From Enoplosus armatus (taxonomy: Eukaryota; Chordata; Actinopteri; Centrarchiformes; Enoplosidae): a stretch of DNA of 64,000 nt. The position numbers were made by a program, and so were the translations under genes. The first letter of the stretch is position 1, and each line of letters starts with the position of its first letter. The DNA is taken from positions 1 through 64,000 of the forward strand of contig NW_027261190.1 of NCBI RefSeq assembly GCF_043641665.1, read 5' to 3'. Positions 1 to 11,102 of this stretch are shown here, piece by piece. The notes below the pieces were generated by a model. The model was not told where the DNA came from and did not search any database. It worked only from the letters and a program-made list of their open reading frames with translations.

Positions 1-29
1 AACTGAATACTTGTATTTAATTTCCTTAG

Positions 30-3000
30 AATTCCACCAACAACAAAACTCATCACAGCTATCAGCTGAATGGCCTTCAAGAAGGAACCAATTACACTTG
101 TGAGGTAAAATAAAAGTGGATTATAACTATTCTATCCTTAACACTGATTGCATAATATATAAAACTACAACTGTTTTCAACCTAATCTCAGGGGCTTTGT
201 GTTTAATAAATTATATTGAAATACCAGTCTCAAAAAATATGTATTATATGGACTATCTATATATTTTATGCATTAATTTTCAACCATCGGCATTTAGCAT
301 TTAGCCAGATATTTCCCCTCAAGAGCTGGTGGAGAGCAAAACAGAGATAAAAGGAGAGTGAATATTGGACTTGCATTCATCATCACAACCCCAAATTAAT
401 GCTAATGTTGCTCCATGTCTTCTGGATAAATAGGCTGTTAGCCAACACAGTCGATATATCAACTTTATAAGGTGATGTGTCAGTGTTTTGTTTACAGCTT
501 GTTGCGCTGCCCCCAAGTGGCCCCCAAAAGAAGTTTATTTTGTCAATCTACAAGGTCAAGAATGAACTGTCATGCTCAACATTTCTTGTTTCACAGATTG
601 CAGCTAACGAAGTGGATGCAGTGAGGAAAACATTCAGTGTTCAAGTCATGCACATTCAAAAAGGTGGGGGAGGTTGTTTTATTGCTGCTGATCCACACAA
701 TCACTATGCATCATAGTAGGTGCTATGCAAACCTCTCTTTTCATTTTGTTGTGGAGATATAAGTGATATAATATTTAAGTGTCTGTTGGACCATGAATAC
801 AGTCTGTGTATATTTAATACATGTGTGATCAATCCCATCAGTCTTTCATCCCTTTAAGTAATACTTTGGAATTTGGGGAAATATTCTTATTATGCTTCCA
901 GTCTTTATGCTAAACTAAAATAATCTACTCCCAGCTCTAGCTCCATAATTAGCACACAGGCATGACAGTGGTATCAATCATCTCATTTTAACTCTCGGCA
1001 GTAATTAGTAACGCATTTTCCAAAATGTCAAACTACTTCTTTAAGGTCTGTCACTGAATTATCATGTAATCACAACTCCCCACTCCTCAGAAGGTGCCTT
1101 GCAACTCTCTGTCACTCTCTCCTGGGCTTTGATGCTTCCACTGGGCCTGGCTGTGGTAGCCATACTTGTAGTCTTACTGGCTGCTCTCACCAGGAGGAGG
1201 CCCAAGCTGCAGATGAAGAAACTTGACATAAAACCAGGTGCGAAGACAAACCAAATACTTCATGTAAAATCACTGCTTGCATTTCATGAAAGCTAATCAA
1301 AATAAGTCATGATAATAATCCATTTTACACCATTTGACAGAGAACCTTTCTTGTACCTCTGTTCTGTCTTTTCCATTACTGGCATGATGTGAAATACAAC
1401 CAGATTTCTTATTTTCATCCATTCAGATGTTATCAAGCAGCATCAAGAAAGCGGGACTCAGGAGGAAGTGATGGCATTGCCCAGAAACAGGCTGACCCCT
1501 CCTCGTCTTCTGATTTGCTACAGCAGTTATGATGGGCCCGCTCATGTCAAAGCTGTCATGCAGTTAGGGGCCTTCATACAACAACACATGGCCACTCAGG
1601 TAGTGGACATGACATGTCGTGGCACTAATGCCTTTTCCTACAGGTGTGCTGATTCAGTGGAATCGGACAGGCAGAAACAAATTATGAATACATCCATCCA
1701 TTCATTTTCTACTGCTTATCCGGGGCCGGGCACGCGGTGGCAGCAGGCTAACCAAGGTGGTCCAGACATCCCTCTCCCTAGCAATGTTTTCTAGGGAGAT
1801 CTCGAGGCGTTCCCAGGCCAGATGAGATATGTAATCCCTCCAACGTGTTCTGGGTCTAACCCGGGGTCTCCTACCAGTTGGACATGTCCAGAAATCCTCC
1901 AAAGGAAGGCGCTCAGGATTCATCCTGATCAGATGCCCGAACCACCTCAACTGGCTCCTTTCGATGCAAAGGAGCAGCGGCTCTACTCCGAGCTCCCTTC
2001 GGATCCCTTTTGAGGTCCTCCCCCTATCTCTAAGGCTGACCCCAGCCACCTTGATGAGGAAACTCATTTCGGTCGCTTGTATACCCAATCTCATTCTTTC
2101 GGTCCTTACCCAAAGCTCATGACCATAGCTAGGGGTTGGAAGGTAGATCGAGTGGTAAATCAAAAGCTTTGCCTTCCGGCTTAGCTCCCTCTTCACCACA
2201 ACAGTTCAATACAACACCTGCATTAGTGCTGACACCGCATCAATCCGCTGGTCGATCTCACGCTCTATTTTACTCTCACTTGTGAACAAGACCCCGAGAT
2301 ACTTGAACTCCCTGCTTGAGGCAGTAACTCAGATTGCTCAGGCAGGGAGCAATCCACCTTTTTCCAGGAGAGAACCATGTCCTCGGACTTGGAGATGCTG
2401 ACTCTCATCACGACCACTTTGCACTCGGCTGCAAACCGCCCCAGTGCATGCTGTGGGTCACAATCTGATGAAGCCAACAGAGCCACATCATCTGCAGAGA
2501 GCAGAGAAGCAATTCTGAAGTCCCCAAACCAAACACTCTCCTCTCCCGGCTGTGCCTTGAGATCCTGTCCATGAATATCACAAACAGAATCTGTGACAAG
2601 GGACACCCATCGAAAACGTATTTGACTTTTGTGCAGAATATACAGATACAGCTTGCACTATATATATATATATATACAGTATATATATATATATATATAC
2701 ACATATACATATAAGGACCAGGTGGCTTGTAGCAACGGCCCCGATGACCCCATACTCCCACAGTACCCCTCACAGGACCCCCCGGGGACACGGTCATAAG
2801 CCTTCTCCAAGTCCACAAAACACATGTAGACTGGATGGGAAACCCCACCCCCCACCCCAGTAAGCCCCCAAGGGTCCACTGTCCACAAGGCTAGGACGGA
2901 AATACAAAAAAGGATAACTGTCATCTTACAAAGCTAATTATTATATTGACAATTTCTGTGTTTCAATCTTTTCTTTAATATGAAATAGGGGTGTGTAAAA

Positions 3001-3597
3001 TGTGTTATTAGAACACTTTGTCGTGACAGTGTTCTCCTTTGTTCTTCCCAGGTGTGCTTGGACCTGTGGGACTCTCTGAGCGTGGCTGAGGAGGGCAGTA
3101 TGGCCTGGCACTGCCGTCAGATCCGGGAGAGCGACTTTATCTTGGTGATCTGTTCTTGGGGCTTCAATCGCAGACCTAAGCCAGAGCCAGAGGGTGACAA
3201 CAAAGATGAGGCAGACAGAGGGCTGGACTTTGGGTCCAACGCCTTCAGCTCTGATGTAGCCATCAGACTTGTCGGAGAGGAGGTGGGACGAGCCAAAGCC
3301 AGGGGCCAGGACATGTCCAAATACATGGCGGCCATTTTTGAGTACTCTGAGGAAACAGACATTCCCACTGAGCTGAGGCTGGTATCTCACTACACGCTGA
3401 CAAGTGACTTACCGCTGCTCTTCTCCCACCTCCATGGAGTGGCTCTGCATAGGCCGGGGGGTTACCTGAAGATAAACTACATCTCAGAGGAGGGCTTTTC
3501 TAAGTCACCAGCCGGAGCAGCTCTGCAGTTAGCAATCTACGAGGCTGGGATGGCAATGAGGGCAAAAAGGTATCACTCTGTGGAGGGAGGGAACTAA
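30..3597 (+). CDS. il17rd-like: IL-17 receptor D-like gene, copy A (3' half only)
   Basis: Exons f-j of an IL17RD/SEF-like receptor; exons a-e must lie left of the window. Exons are 30-104, 597-663, 1091-1237, 1427-1599 and 3052-3597, with the stop at 3595-3597. All have AG acceptors and GT donors and compatible phases (0, 1, 1, 0). The products are the end of the ectodomain (sequons NST, NKT, NYT), a transmembrane helix in exon h, and a SEFIR domain in exons i and j with the box LLICYSSYDG followed by CLDLWDSL and ESDFILVICSWGF. The SEFIR domain mediates homotypic contacts with IL-17 pathway partners; IL17RD is also known as an FGF/ERK antagonist. The intron between the two SEFIR exons carries an antisense RTE LINE. 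Family identity is from recognised similarity, not a search. Confidence 0.85.
860..1045. repeat. Diverged dispersed teleost repeat in intron g-h
   Basis: The stretch runs from a GTCTTTATGCTAAACTAAAA-like segment to AAAATGTCAAACTACTTCTT and resembles a dispersed fish repeat I recognise from memory (unclassified, MITE or SINE-like). It also occurs at 22652-22837 and 44457-44642. The preceding intron (105-596) has a similar hint of repeat near 380-545 but nothing I can name. Confidence 0.4.
1690..2860 (-). mobile_element. RTE/Rex3-like LINE fragment, antisense, decayed (unit 1)
   Basis: Read on the minus strand this is the 3' part of a reverse transcriptase ORF. It starts at FVDLEKAYDRVP (first catalytic Asp), passes LLSADDVALLAS (the usual F/YADD box with Ser replacing the aromatic residue) and reaches the C-terminal region with YGHELWV, RSQLRWFGHLIRM and RTRWRDYISHLAWERL. 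It ends in a short tail of ATGG-type repeats at 1690-1700, as in Rex3/RTE elements. A TA microsatellite at about 2658-2700 and several frame breaks interrupt it, so it is a pseudogene, 5' truncated. It sits in the intron between the two SEFIR exons, about 90 bp after the exon i donor. Confidence 0.85.
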
Positions 3598-5092
3598 ACA
3601 CTAAAAAAAGCAATCCAATACGCCCTAACTTAATGGTGGTCCTCAGCCCAGTATAGGAGAATAGTTGGCTTACATAGCCAGACCTATCTCCACACTTCGG
3701 AGAAAGGTCTAGCTCAACCCATTATCATTCTGGGACAGGAGAAAAAAACGCTCTGGCTTGTTTGTATTTCTTTAAACCAATCACAATCGTCTTGGACAGC
3801 GCTAAGCCCAGGATGCAGTGACTGTGCCCTTGCAAAACGGTAACACGCAGACTGAAATAGTTGGCCAATGGCAGTCTTATCCCAACAGCCTACATCCGGT
3901 GAGTCAGACTACCTGAAGATAGACACTGATGATGGCCACAAACTTAACGGTTCCCTTAAATAATTGACCAACTAATCACCTCTGCCTCAGTTGTGCTGCA
4001 ATGGCAGCAGCAGTGCACTTTGACCTCTAAAATGTGTTAACATGGTATATGTGTGTGTGTGTGTACAGGAAGGATTTGTTAAAAGAACGTCCAGTAATGT
4101 GTGTAATGGTCAAAAAAGCTATCTTAGTCTTACAAAAGACATTTTCTGTTTGTTTTCTTGCAGTGTCATGTGAAGTTATTATGAAATGAAAAACTTGTAA
4201 TACAAGCATTGTACATAAATAAACAATTAATCTCATACGCGAGTTATTGAAGTTATCGTTTGAGAATGTTTGCCTTGAAGTACATACTGAACATTGTATA
4301 CATGTATGTTTACAGTCATGCTTATAGTTTATGTATACATGTGCATATCTCATATATTCAAGAATGGATTAATAGGTCCCATCATTTGTAATGTTATGCT
4401 GATGTAAGGTGACGTGGATAAATGTGAGTTGTCTTGCATTTTGTGTTGTATTTTTGTGAAATTTAGATTTTCTTTTAGGCATCTAATCATCTAATAAAAT
4501 AAGATTAAAACAAGTTTTCTTTGGCTCATCAAATATGTCATATATGGCTTATTCATGACATTTGTGTATGACTGAATGGGAGGTATTGTCGATGCTGTAG
4601 GTTGCCAGGCTGCAGAAAAACCTCTATCTGTCTAGAATAATTTTGGTAATCAACCATGTCTGAATACAGTTGATTAGATGCCATTTTAGTTTTTAAGTGA
4701 AGGATTGGTTTGTTAATTATGAACCTTTCGCGTGTATATATAATTAACAATTCAAATTGTAATTACAGTTTAGTGACTTGAGCAACAAGGTCTGGCAACC
4801 CGGTTGGAGGAGGCATCGTTGTGAGCCATAGACTGTTTAAAGCATATTGGGTTAAGTTAAAGGGATCTGATGAGGAACAACCTGCAACAAATGTGCTGTG
4901 TGGTTGTTGGGAATATTCACAACAACGTAAAGGACTTGGTTGGAATATTGATACAGTAGCAGTCGAATATGGTTTAAATGGGTTAGATTATGGGCTAAAT
5001 ATTGTGTGGGGTAATTTTCATCCCAATGTGGACTTGCCACTTGTGGAGCAGAAAAGAGAATGGACTGAAAGGAATGTGGATAACATTGGATA
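3598..5092 (+). other. 3' UTR and flank of receptor copy A
   Basis: Downstream of the stop there is no gene I recognise. AATAAA at 4493-4498 is a likely polyadenylation signal and another AATAAA lies near 4217, so the 3' UTR may reach about 4510. A GT microsatellite is at about 4050-4064 (6 bp longer in unit 2). Sequence 3650-3920 looks like a dispersed fish repeat. From 4510 to 5092 there is only one unassigned open frame. Confidence 0.5.
3650..3920. repeat. Putative MITE/SINE-like dispersed fish repeat
   Basis: The core CTTTAAACCAATCACAATCG and the GCGCTAAGC that follows resemble a repeat I recall as frequent in teleost genomes. I see no clear terminal repeats or target duplication, so the class is unknown. 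Other copies are at 25446-25716 and 47247-47517. If the receptor transcript uses the downstream polyadenylation signal, this lies in its 3' UTR. Confidence 0.4.
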
Positions 5093-5192
5093 TCAGAATC
5101 AGATTCAGAATCAGAAATACTTTATTGATCCCCAGGGGGAAATTGTACAGTACCGGTGCTCCCATTCAAGAGTAGAAAGCAGCATAAATTAG
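4821..5192 (+). other. Unassigned open frame of 123 codons
   Basis: A plus-strand frame opens near 4821 and stays open to 5192, running into the antisense LINE 3' end after about 5093. The upstream 90 codons resemble nothing I know, and there is no signal peptide, transmembrane segment or repeat. Identical frames are at 26623-26994 and 48418-48789. It could be a chance frame, a decayed transposon or an exon. I would not call it a gene. Confidence 0.15.
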
Positions 5193-5314
5193 AAATGAAA
5201 GTATGTAAAAAATATAAAAATGAGAAATAGAAAATAAAAATATACACATTTACAATATTTTCAAATATGAAAAATAAAAGTAAAAAATATATACAATAGC
5301 AATGTATATGTATG

Positions 5315-5361
<47 letters not shown>

Positions 5362-5364
5362 GTA

Positions 5365-7001
5365 CAGTGCATCCGGAAAGTATTCACGGCGCTTCACTTT
5401 TTCCACATTTTGTTATGTTACACCCTTATTCCAAAATGGATTAAATTAATTTTTTTCCTCAAAATTCTACACACAACACCCCATAATGACAATGTGAAAA
5501 AAGTTTTTTTGAAATTTTTGCAAATTTATTAAAAATAAAAAACTAAGAAATCACATGTACATAAGTATTCACAGCCTTTGCCATGAAGCTCAAAATTGAG
5601 CTCAGGTGCATCCTGTTTCCACTGATCATCCTTGAGATGTTTCTGCAGCTTAATTGGAGTCCACCTGTGGTAAATTCAGTTGATTGGACATGATTTGGAA
5701 AGGCACACACCTGTCTATATAAGGTCCCACAGTTGACAGTGCATGTCAGAGCACAAACCAAGCATGAAGTCAAAGGAATTGTCTGTAGACCTCCGAGACA
5801 GGATTGTCTCGAGGCACAAATCTGGGGAAGGTTACAGAAAAATTTCTGCTGCTTTGAAGGTCCCAATGAGCACAGTGGCCTCCATCATCCGTAAGTGGAA
5901 GAAGTTCGGAACCACCAGGACTCTTCCTAGAGCTGGCCGGCCATCTAAACTGAGTAATCGGGGGAGAAGGGCCTTAGTCAGGGAGGTGACCAAGAACCTG
6001 ATGGTCACTCTGTCAGAGCTCCAGAGTTCCTCTGTGGAGAGAGGAGAACCTTCCAGAAGGACAACCATCTCTGCAGCAATCCACCAATCAGGCCTGTATG
6101 GTAGAGTGGCCAGACGGAAGCCACTCCTTAGTAAAAGGCACATAGCAGCCCACCTGGAGTTTGCCAAAAGGCACCTGAAGGACTCTCAGACCATGAGAAA
6201 CAAAATTCTCTGGTCTGATGAGACAAAGATTGAACTCTTTGGTGTGAATGCCAGGCGTCACGTTTGGAGGAAACCAGGCACCGCTCATCACCAGGCCAAT
6301 ACCATCCCTACAGTGAAGCATGGTGGTGGCAGCATCATGCTGTGGGGATGTTTTTCAGCGGCAGGAACTGGGAGACTAGTCAGGATAGAGGGAAAGATGA
6401 ATGCAGCAAAGTACAGAGACATCCTGGATGAAAACCTGCTCCAGAGCGCTCTTGACCTCAGACTGGGGCGACGGTTTATCTTTCAGCAGGACAACGACCC
6501 TAAGCACACAGCCAAGATATCAAAGGAGTGGCTTCAGGACAACTCTGTGAATGTCCTTGAGTGGCCCAGCCAGAGCCCAGACTTGAATCCGATTGAACAT
6601 CTCTGGAGAGATCTGAAAATGGCTGTGCACCGACGCTTCCCATCCAACCTGATGGAGCTTGAGAGGTGCTGCAAAGAGGAATGGGTGAAACTGCCCAAAG
6701 ATAGGTGTGCCAAGCTTGTGGCATCATATTCAAAAAGACTTGAGGCTGTAATTGCTGCCAAAGGTGCATCAACAAAGTATTGAGCAAAGGCTGTGAATAC
6801 TTATGTACATGTGATTTCTCAGGTTTTTTATTTTTAATAAATTTGCAAAAATCTCAAATAAACTTTTTTCACGTTGTCATTATGGGGTGTTGTGTGTAGA
6901 ATTTTGAGGAAAAAAATGAATTTAATCCATTTTGGTATAAGGCTGCAACATAACAAAATGTGGAAAAAGTGAAGCGCTGTGAATACTTTCCGGATGCACT
7001 G
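5365..7001 (+). mobile_element. Complete Tc1/mariner transposon (unit 1)
   Basis: A 1,637-bp element flanked by TA on both sides (5363-5364 and 7002-7003), as expected for Tc1 insertion. The terminal inverted repeats are about 217 bp (5365-5581 and 6785-7001), start with CAGTGCATCCGGAAAGTATT on each strand and differ by only a few bases. Between them is one intact transposase frame. The long repeats and intact frame mean the element is young or was recently active. Confidence 0.95.
5743..6783 (+). CDS. Tc1/mariner transposase, intact (unit 1)
   Basis: 346 codons in one uninterrupted exon. The N-terminal half has paired-type helix-turn-helix DNA binding (about residues 10-110; RHKSGEGYRKISAAL and GRPSKLS linker). 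The DDE catalytic core follows, with Asp159 in WSDETK, Asp250 in FQQDNDPKHT and Glu285 in SPDLNPIEHLW. The 34 residues between the second Asp and the Glu give the Tc1 DD34E signature. The enzyme would bind the 217-bp inverted repeats and perform cut-and-paste transposition at TA sites. An alternative start is the second Met, MKSKELS, seven codons in. Length matches the family norm of about 340. Confidence 0.95.
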   Translation: MSEHKPSMKSKELSVDLRDRIVSRHKSGEGYRKISAALKVPMSTVASIIRKWKKFGTTRTLPRAGRPSKLSNRGRRALVREVTKNLMVTLSELQSSSVERGEPSRRTTISAAIHQSGLYGRVARRKPLLSKRHIAAHLEFAKRHLKDSQTMRNKILWSDETKIELFGVNARRHVWRKPGTAHHQANTIPTVKHGGGSIMLWGCFSAAGTGRLVRIEGKMNAAKYRDILDENLLQSALDLRLGRRFIFQQDNDPKHTAKISKEWLQDNSVNVLEWPSQSPDLNPIEHLWRDLKMAVHRRFPSNLMELERCCKEEWVKLPKDRCAKLVASYSKRLEAVIAAKGASTKY

Positions 7002-7200
7002 TATGTATTGCACTATTGTGTTTGACCATATATGTATTGCACTGACATTTAAGAATAAGTAATAGTGAGGTAGTATATGTAGAAGCAGGTCCAGATTTCC
7101 AGTCTGTTTCTTCTGAGTGTCTGACACTCTGAGGGAGGAGTTGAACAGTTTGATGGCCACAGGCAGGAATGATTTCCTGTGGCGCTCAGTTGTATATTTG

Positions 7201-8797
7201 GACTCTGGATCACTGTTACACCACAGTCATTAACGCTTTTCACGCCGTCACCCGCGCTGCATTGGGACACTCTGACCATGACATAGTCCACCTGATTCCT
7301 GCATACAGGCAGAAATTAAAACTTTCTAAGTCTGTTGCGAGAACTTCGAAGAAGTGGACCAGTGAAGCTGCAGAGGACCTGAAGGCGTGTTTGGACTGTA
7401 CTGACTGGGATGTTTTCAGGACTGCTACCAACAGTCTGGATGAGTACACAGAGGTTGTGACTTCATATATCAGCTTCTGTGAGGACTGCTGCGTACCAAC
7501 TCGGACCAGGGTGAGTTATAACAACGACAAACCCTGGTTCACAGAAAGACTGCGACAGCTGAGGTTGGAAAAGGAAGAGGCGTTTAAGAGTGGCAACAGA
7601 GCAGAGTTTAAGGAAGCCAAGTACAAGTTTAGCAAGGCGGTGAGGGAAGCTAAACGACTGTACTCAGAGAGACTACAAGACCAGTTCTCCTCCAACGACT
7701 CTGCTTCTGTGTGGAGGGGGCTCAGACAGATCACCAACTACAAGCCAAGAGCCTCTTCAACACCTCACTGGAGACATGCCACGTGCCAGCCTGCTTCAAG
7801 GCCTCCACCATCATCTCCGTCCCCAAAAAACCAGGGCCCACAGGATTAAATGACTACACACCCGTCGCCCTGACCTCTGTGGTCATGAAATCATTTGAAC
7901 GCCTGGTTTTGTCCCACCTCAAATCCATCACCGACCCTCTGCTGGACCCCCTGCAGTTCGCCTACAGAGCCAACAGGTCTGTAGACGACGCCGTCAACTT
8001 GGCCCTACACTTCATCCTCCAGCACCTGGACTCCGCAGGATCCTATGCCAGGATCCTGTTCGTGGACTTCAGCTCTGCCTTCAACACGATCGTCCCGGCT
8101 CTTCTTCAGGACAAGCTCTCCCAGCTGAACGTGCCTGACCCCACCTGCAGGTGGATCACAGATTTCCTGTCTGACAGGAAGCAGCACGTGAAGCTGGGGA
8201 AACACGTCTCAGACTCGCGGACGATCAGCATCGGCTCCCCTCAAGGCTGTGTTCTTTCTCCTCTACTCTTCTCCCTGTACACCAACAGCTGCACCTCCAG
8301 TCACCAGTCCGTCAAGCTCCGTCAAGCTCCTGAGGGAGCTGAACATCATCTCTTCAGGACCTGTACTCCTCCAGGACCCTGAGGAGAGCAGGGAAGATCG
8401 CTGCTGACCCCTCCCACCCTGGACACCATCTGTTCGACCCCCTCCCCTCTGGCAGGAGGCTGCGGTCCATCAAGACCAAAACCTCCCACCACAAAAACAG
8501 TTTCTTCCCCTCTGCAGTCAACCTGACGAACTTACATTGACCCCCCCCCGAACACAAACACAAGTTATACGTTATATTAACGTACATCACCCCTGTCCCC
8601 CCTGCGTTACATTAACGCACCCACCCCCTACTGGACACTTTATTTTGGTCACTACACTGTTTGTTATTTATCTTATCTTATTTTTATTTTACCTTTTATA
8701 TTCTACATATTTGTTGTCAAAACAATAGCACCTTCAGACCACGGCAAATTCCTTGTAATGTATGTTACTTAGTAATAAACAGTTTCTGATTCTGATA
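7201..8797 (+). mobile_element. Sense LINE fragment, CR1/L2/Rex1-like (unit 1)
   Basis: 5'-truncated LINE in sense orientation. A first frame (to about 7849) encodes the region just before the reverse transcriptase, starting at [18 protein letters not shown] and including NDKPWFTERLRQLR and [13 protein letters not shown]. An internal deletion then shifts the frame. A second frame (about 7735-8382) encodes RT motifs: [32 protein letters not shown] (catalytic Asp) and [19 protein letters not shown]. The FADD box is deleted and the frame ends early. The 3' UTR runs to a TGATTCTGAT tail at about 8797. It is dead, but the family is clear. Confidence 0.85.
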
Positions 8798-9318
8798 TGC
8801 ATCTTGTCACGACTGAGCAAGGCAAAAAATGAACCCACACACACGACTCAAACAAAGTACAAATATATAATAAAGAGTATTTATTTATAACAAAATATGA
8901 AGCTTGACAAAGCAAGAGATATCTACAAAGTTAACAACAGAAAATCACTCCCAAAAAGTGGAGGAACAAAACTAGGAAAAACAAGACAGTAAAGTGAACA
9001 AATTAACAAGAACACTGAAACAACTCACACAGGGACTAACAGGAAATCTTGACATGGAATTACCGCTGGTTATCATGGCACTGAGGACAAGACAAACTGC
9101 CACAAGACAAAGGGAGACGCAGACTATTTAAACATGAGGTGAGTGAACACAGGTGGAAACAATCAGGGGGACTGACAATCACAAAGGCGGGAAACACGAG
9201 GGCAGGAAGTAAAATGTTCTGAAACGAGAGGGCACACAATACTACAAAATAAAACAGGAAATGACAAGACAACATGACTAAATGAGACAAAAACGGTAAC
9301 TTAACGTAAATGACGAGA
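8798..9318. repeat. Unclassified interspersed repeat (unit 1)
   Basis: Purine-rich, about 520 bp, without coding potential. It begins CTTGTCACGACTGAGC and ends GACGAGACATGACACATCC. The outermost bases are loosely inverted (TGTCA near each end on opposite strands), so a non-autonomous DNA transposon is possible. I recognise the general look from fish genomes but not the family. It lies between the LINE tail and the RNase H remnant. Confidence 0.4.
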
Positions 9319-9319
9319 C

Positions 9320-9835
9320 ATGACACATCCTGCCAAAAGTGTTTTAACAGAATGCTGGGAACATAATGAGACAAAAGTTTTGGGTGGATTGGTGATGCAA
9401 AGGCCATCAATTACAGTACAGCCCCACAGTTTCAATTTCTTCCATTCTTCCCTGGTTGTTCTCCTTGCCAAGTATAGACCTCAATATACAGCAGCAATTG
9501 AAGGACAAGTCAAAGCAACTTTCAGTATGCCGCAAAGTTTGATCAGCATTTTTCAGACTCTGTGTTCATATTCACAGATGGCTCCAAAGATCCTGTTACA
9601 GGGTGTGCAGGTGCAGCAGCTTATATCCGAGTGACTGAATCATATATTAGGAAAAGAGTGTCAGACCACTTGTCAGTATACCTCAGAGCTATTGGCAATA
9701 TTATTGGCCTTGCAGTGGATAGAAGAGAAGGAAATAAATAACACTGTTATTGCATCTGACAGCTTTGCAGCACTAACAAGCATGAGATCTGGCAGATCAT
9801 CATTTAGGACAGATATTCTTAATGAAATATTTCTT
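9320..9835 (+). pseudogene. LINE RNase H domain remnant (unit 1)
   Basis: A plus-strand frame encodes VFIFTDGSKDPVTGCAGAA (first catalytic Asp). After a one-base frameshift near 9680 comes SELLAILLALQWIEE (catalytic Glu), then VIASDSFAALTS (second Asp). This order is the RNase H fold found in I/Nimb-type LINEs and some other retroelements. It has no start and no reverse transcriptase, and it is cut off at about 9835 by the antisense L2-like LINE. The continuation beyond the insertion (after 17055) was not found. Confidence 0.75.
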
Positions 9836-10121
9836 TTCAATTCAATTCAATTCAATTTTATTTATATAGCGCCAAATCACAACAAAAGTCATCTCATGAC
9901 ACTTTACAAATAGAGCAGGTCTAGACCGACTCTTTATAATGTTATTACAGGAAGACTTCCGGATGTGCTTTGCCGTGTGAAGACGTGTGTGCGGAGGCTC
10001 CGTGTAAAAGTAGTCAAAAATATTAATATCGCCATATTTGTATCATTTTGGGGGGGCTGGACGAATAAGATTCTGTTTTGGGAGTGAACGAGTGCGTTCT
10101 CAGTGCAGTTTACGACCGAAA

Positions 10122-11102
10122 ATGACCTCCAGATCGACTCGAACGGGCGGAGAAAAGCCGCCGGTGGTTAGCAACTTGACCTCCTCGGCTAGCAAGGGTG
10201 ATATTAGCCTAACACGTGCCGACGACATGCCTCAGTGGGCTAAGGATATGATGTCCGAGATTAAAAACGGCAACGTTGAGAATACGAAATACAGGGAGGA
10301 GACAAAGACCGAGATCGTGAGGTGCAAAGAAGAAGTAGAGAAAGGAAGGAAAGAGACGAAGGCCGAGATGGAAAAATGGGCTAGGAGCGTGGAAGAGAAT
10401 GCTAAAGCTCAGTTTGAGTTGCTACGTGGGGAGGTGAGGCTGATTAGCGATCATACTAGCAGTTTGGCTAATAGGATGGACGAACGGAAAAAAGAGGTGG
10501 ATGAAATATTGAATGGTCAGTCTGACAGCATAACCAACATTGAGACAAAACTGAAAGAAATGGAGAAGGAGGTACTGAAGCTGAGGGGACGGAGTGAAGA
10601 CCTCGAGGCACGATCACGACGCAACAACATACGTGTCGTGGGGGTAAGAGAAGGGGCCGAGACGGGCAAAAAGCCGTCAGACTTTATGGCGGGCTTGCTG
10701 AAAGACAAGTTGGGACTAGCAGTAACACCGACGCTTGATCGAGCACACCGGACACTCGGCGCGAGACGAGACGGGAACGGAGTTCCGCCGAGAGCGTTCG
10801 TCGTGAGATGTCACTACTTTACAGAGAAAGAGGAGATAATGAAGAAGGCGAGAGAAATGGAGAGAACACCGGAGGGTCGGAGCGGACAGATTCACATCTT
10901 CCCGGACTACACCCAGGAGGTAAACAGTAAGAGAGCAGCCTTCAAAGAAGCAAGAAGCCTCCTGCGGGCCTGCACGGGGATCAGATATGGGCTGCGTTAC
11001 CCGGCAACCCTGGTGATTACGCCAGAAGGAGGGCAAACGAAAATCTTCGAGAGCCCAAAAGACGCCGTGGATTACATCAAGAAGAAACTGAACCCTGGGT
11101 GA
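10122..11102 (+). CDS. L1 ORF1p RNA-binding chaperone (unit 1)
   Basis: 326 residues from the Met at 10122 (MTSRSTRTG). The frame is open further upstream to a Met at 10038, but that part looks like 5' UTR. Residues of about 40-160 are highly charged with heptad spacing, a coiled coil expected to trimerise. RSRRNNIRVVGVREG then starts the RRM-like domain. AFVVRCHYFTEKEEIM and IHIFPDYTQEV, with RYGLRYPATLVITPEG, form the C-terminal domain. This is the Transposase_22 (L1 ORF1p) architecture. The protein binds its own RNA to form the retrotransposition particle. Confidence 0.9.
   Translation: MTSRSTRTGGEKPPVVSNLTSSASKGDISLTRADDMPQWAKDMMSEIKNGNVENTKYREETKTEIVRCKEEVEKGRKETKAEMEKWARSVEENAKAQFELLRGEVRLISDHTSSLANRMDERKKEVDEILNGQSDSITNIETKLKEMEKEVLKLRGRSEDLEARSRRNNIRVVGVREGAETGKKPSDFMAGLLKDKLGLAVTPTLDRAHRTLGARRDGNGVPPRAFVVRCHYFTEKEEIMKKAREMERTPEGRSGQIHIFPDYTQEVNSKRAAFKEARSLLRACTGIRYGLRYPATLVITPEGGQTKIFESPKDAVDYIKKKLNPG

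Larger units (their letters stand above)
5093..7200 (-). mobile_element. Antisense LINE 3' end split by Tc1 (unit 1)
   Basis: Two pieces, 5093-5362 and 7004-7200, belong to one antisense LINE 3' end. Reading the minus strand, the element begins with a fish-LINE segment matching CAACTCCTCCCTCAGAGTGT. It continues through AT-rich 3' UTR and ends with a run of GATTCT-type repeats (plus strand CAGAATCAGATTCAGAATCA). The Tc1 at 5365-7001 and a TA microsatellite at about 5320-5356 interrupt it. No coding potential remains. It is probably CR1/L2/Rex-superfamily. Confidence 0.7.

Noticed and set aside
493..596. Possible extra receptor exon starting after TTTACAG at 492, with a frame running through VALPPSGPQKKF
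   Set aside because: Joining exon f directly to exon g at 597 gives a continuous IL17RD-like ectodomain, and this stretch resembles a dispersed fish repeat; its donor is also weak.
5302..5532. Plus-strand 76-codon frame over the TA microsatellite and Tc1 left end
   Set aside because: Tyr/Ile repeats come from the TA microsatellite, and the rest is the Tc1 terminal repeat.
7169..8382. Host gene from the two overlapping frames
   Set aside because: Both frames are parts of one LINE polyprotein joined by a deletion and frameshift, with the catalytic FADD box missing.
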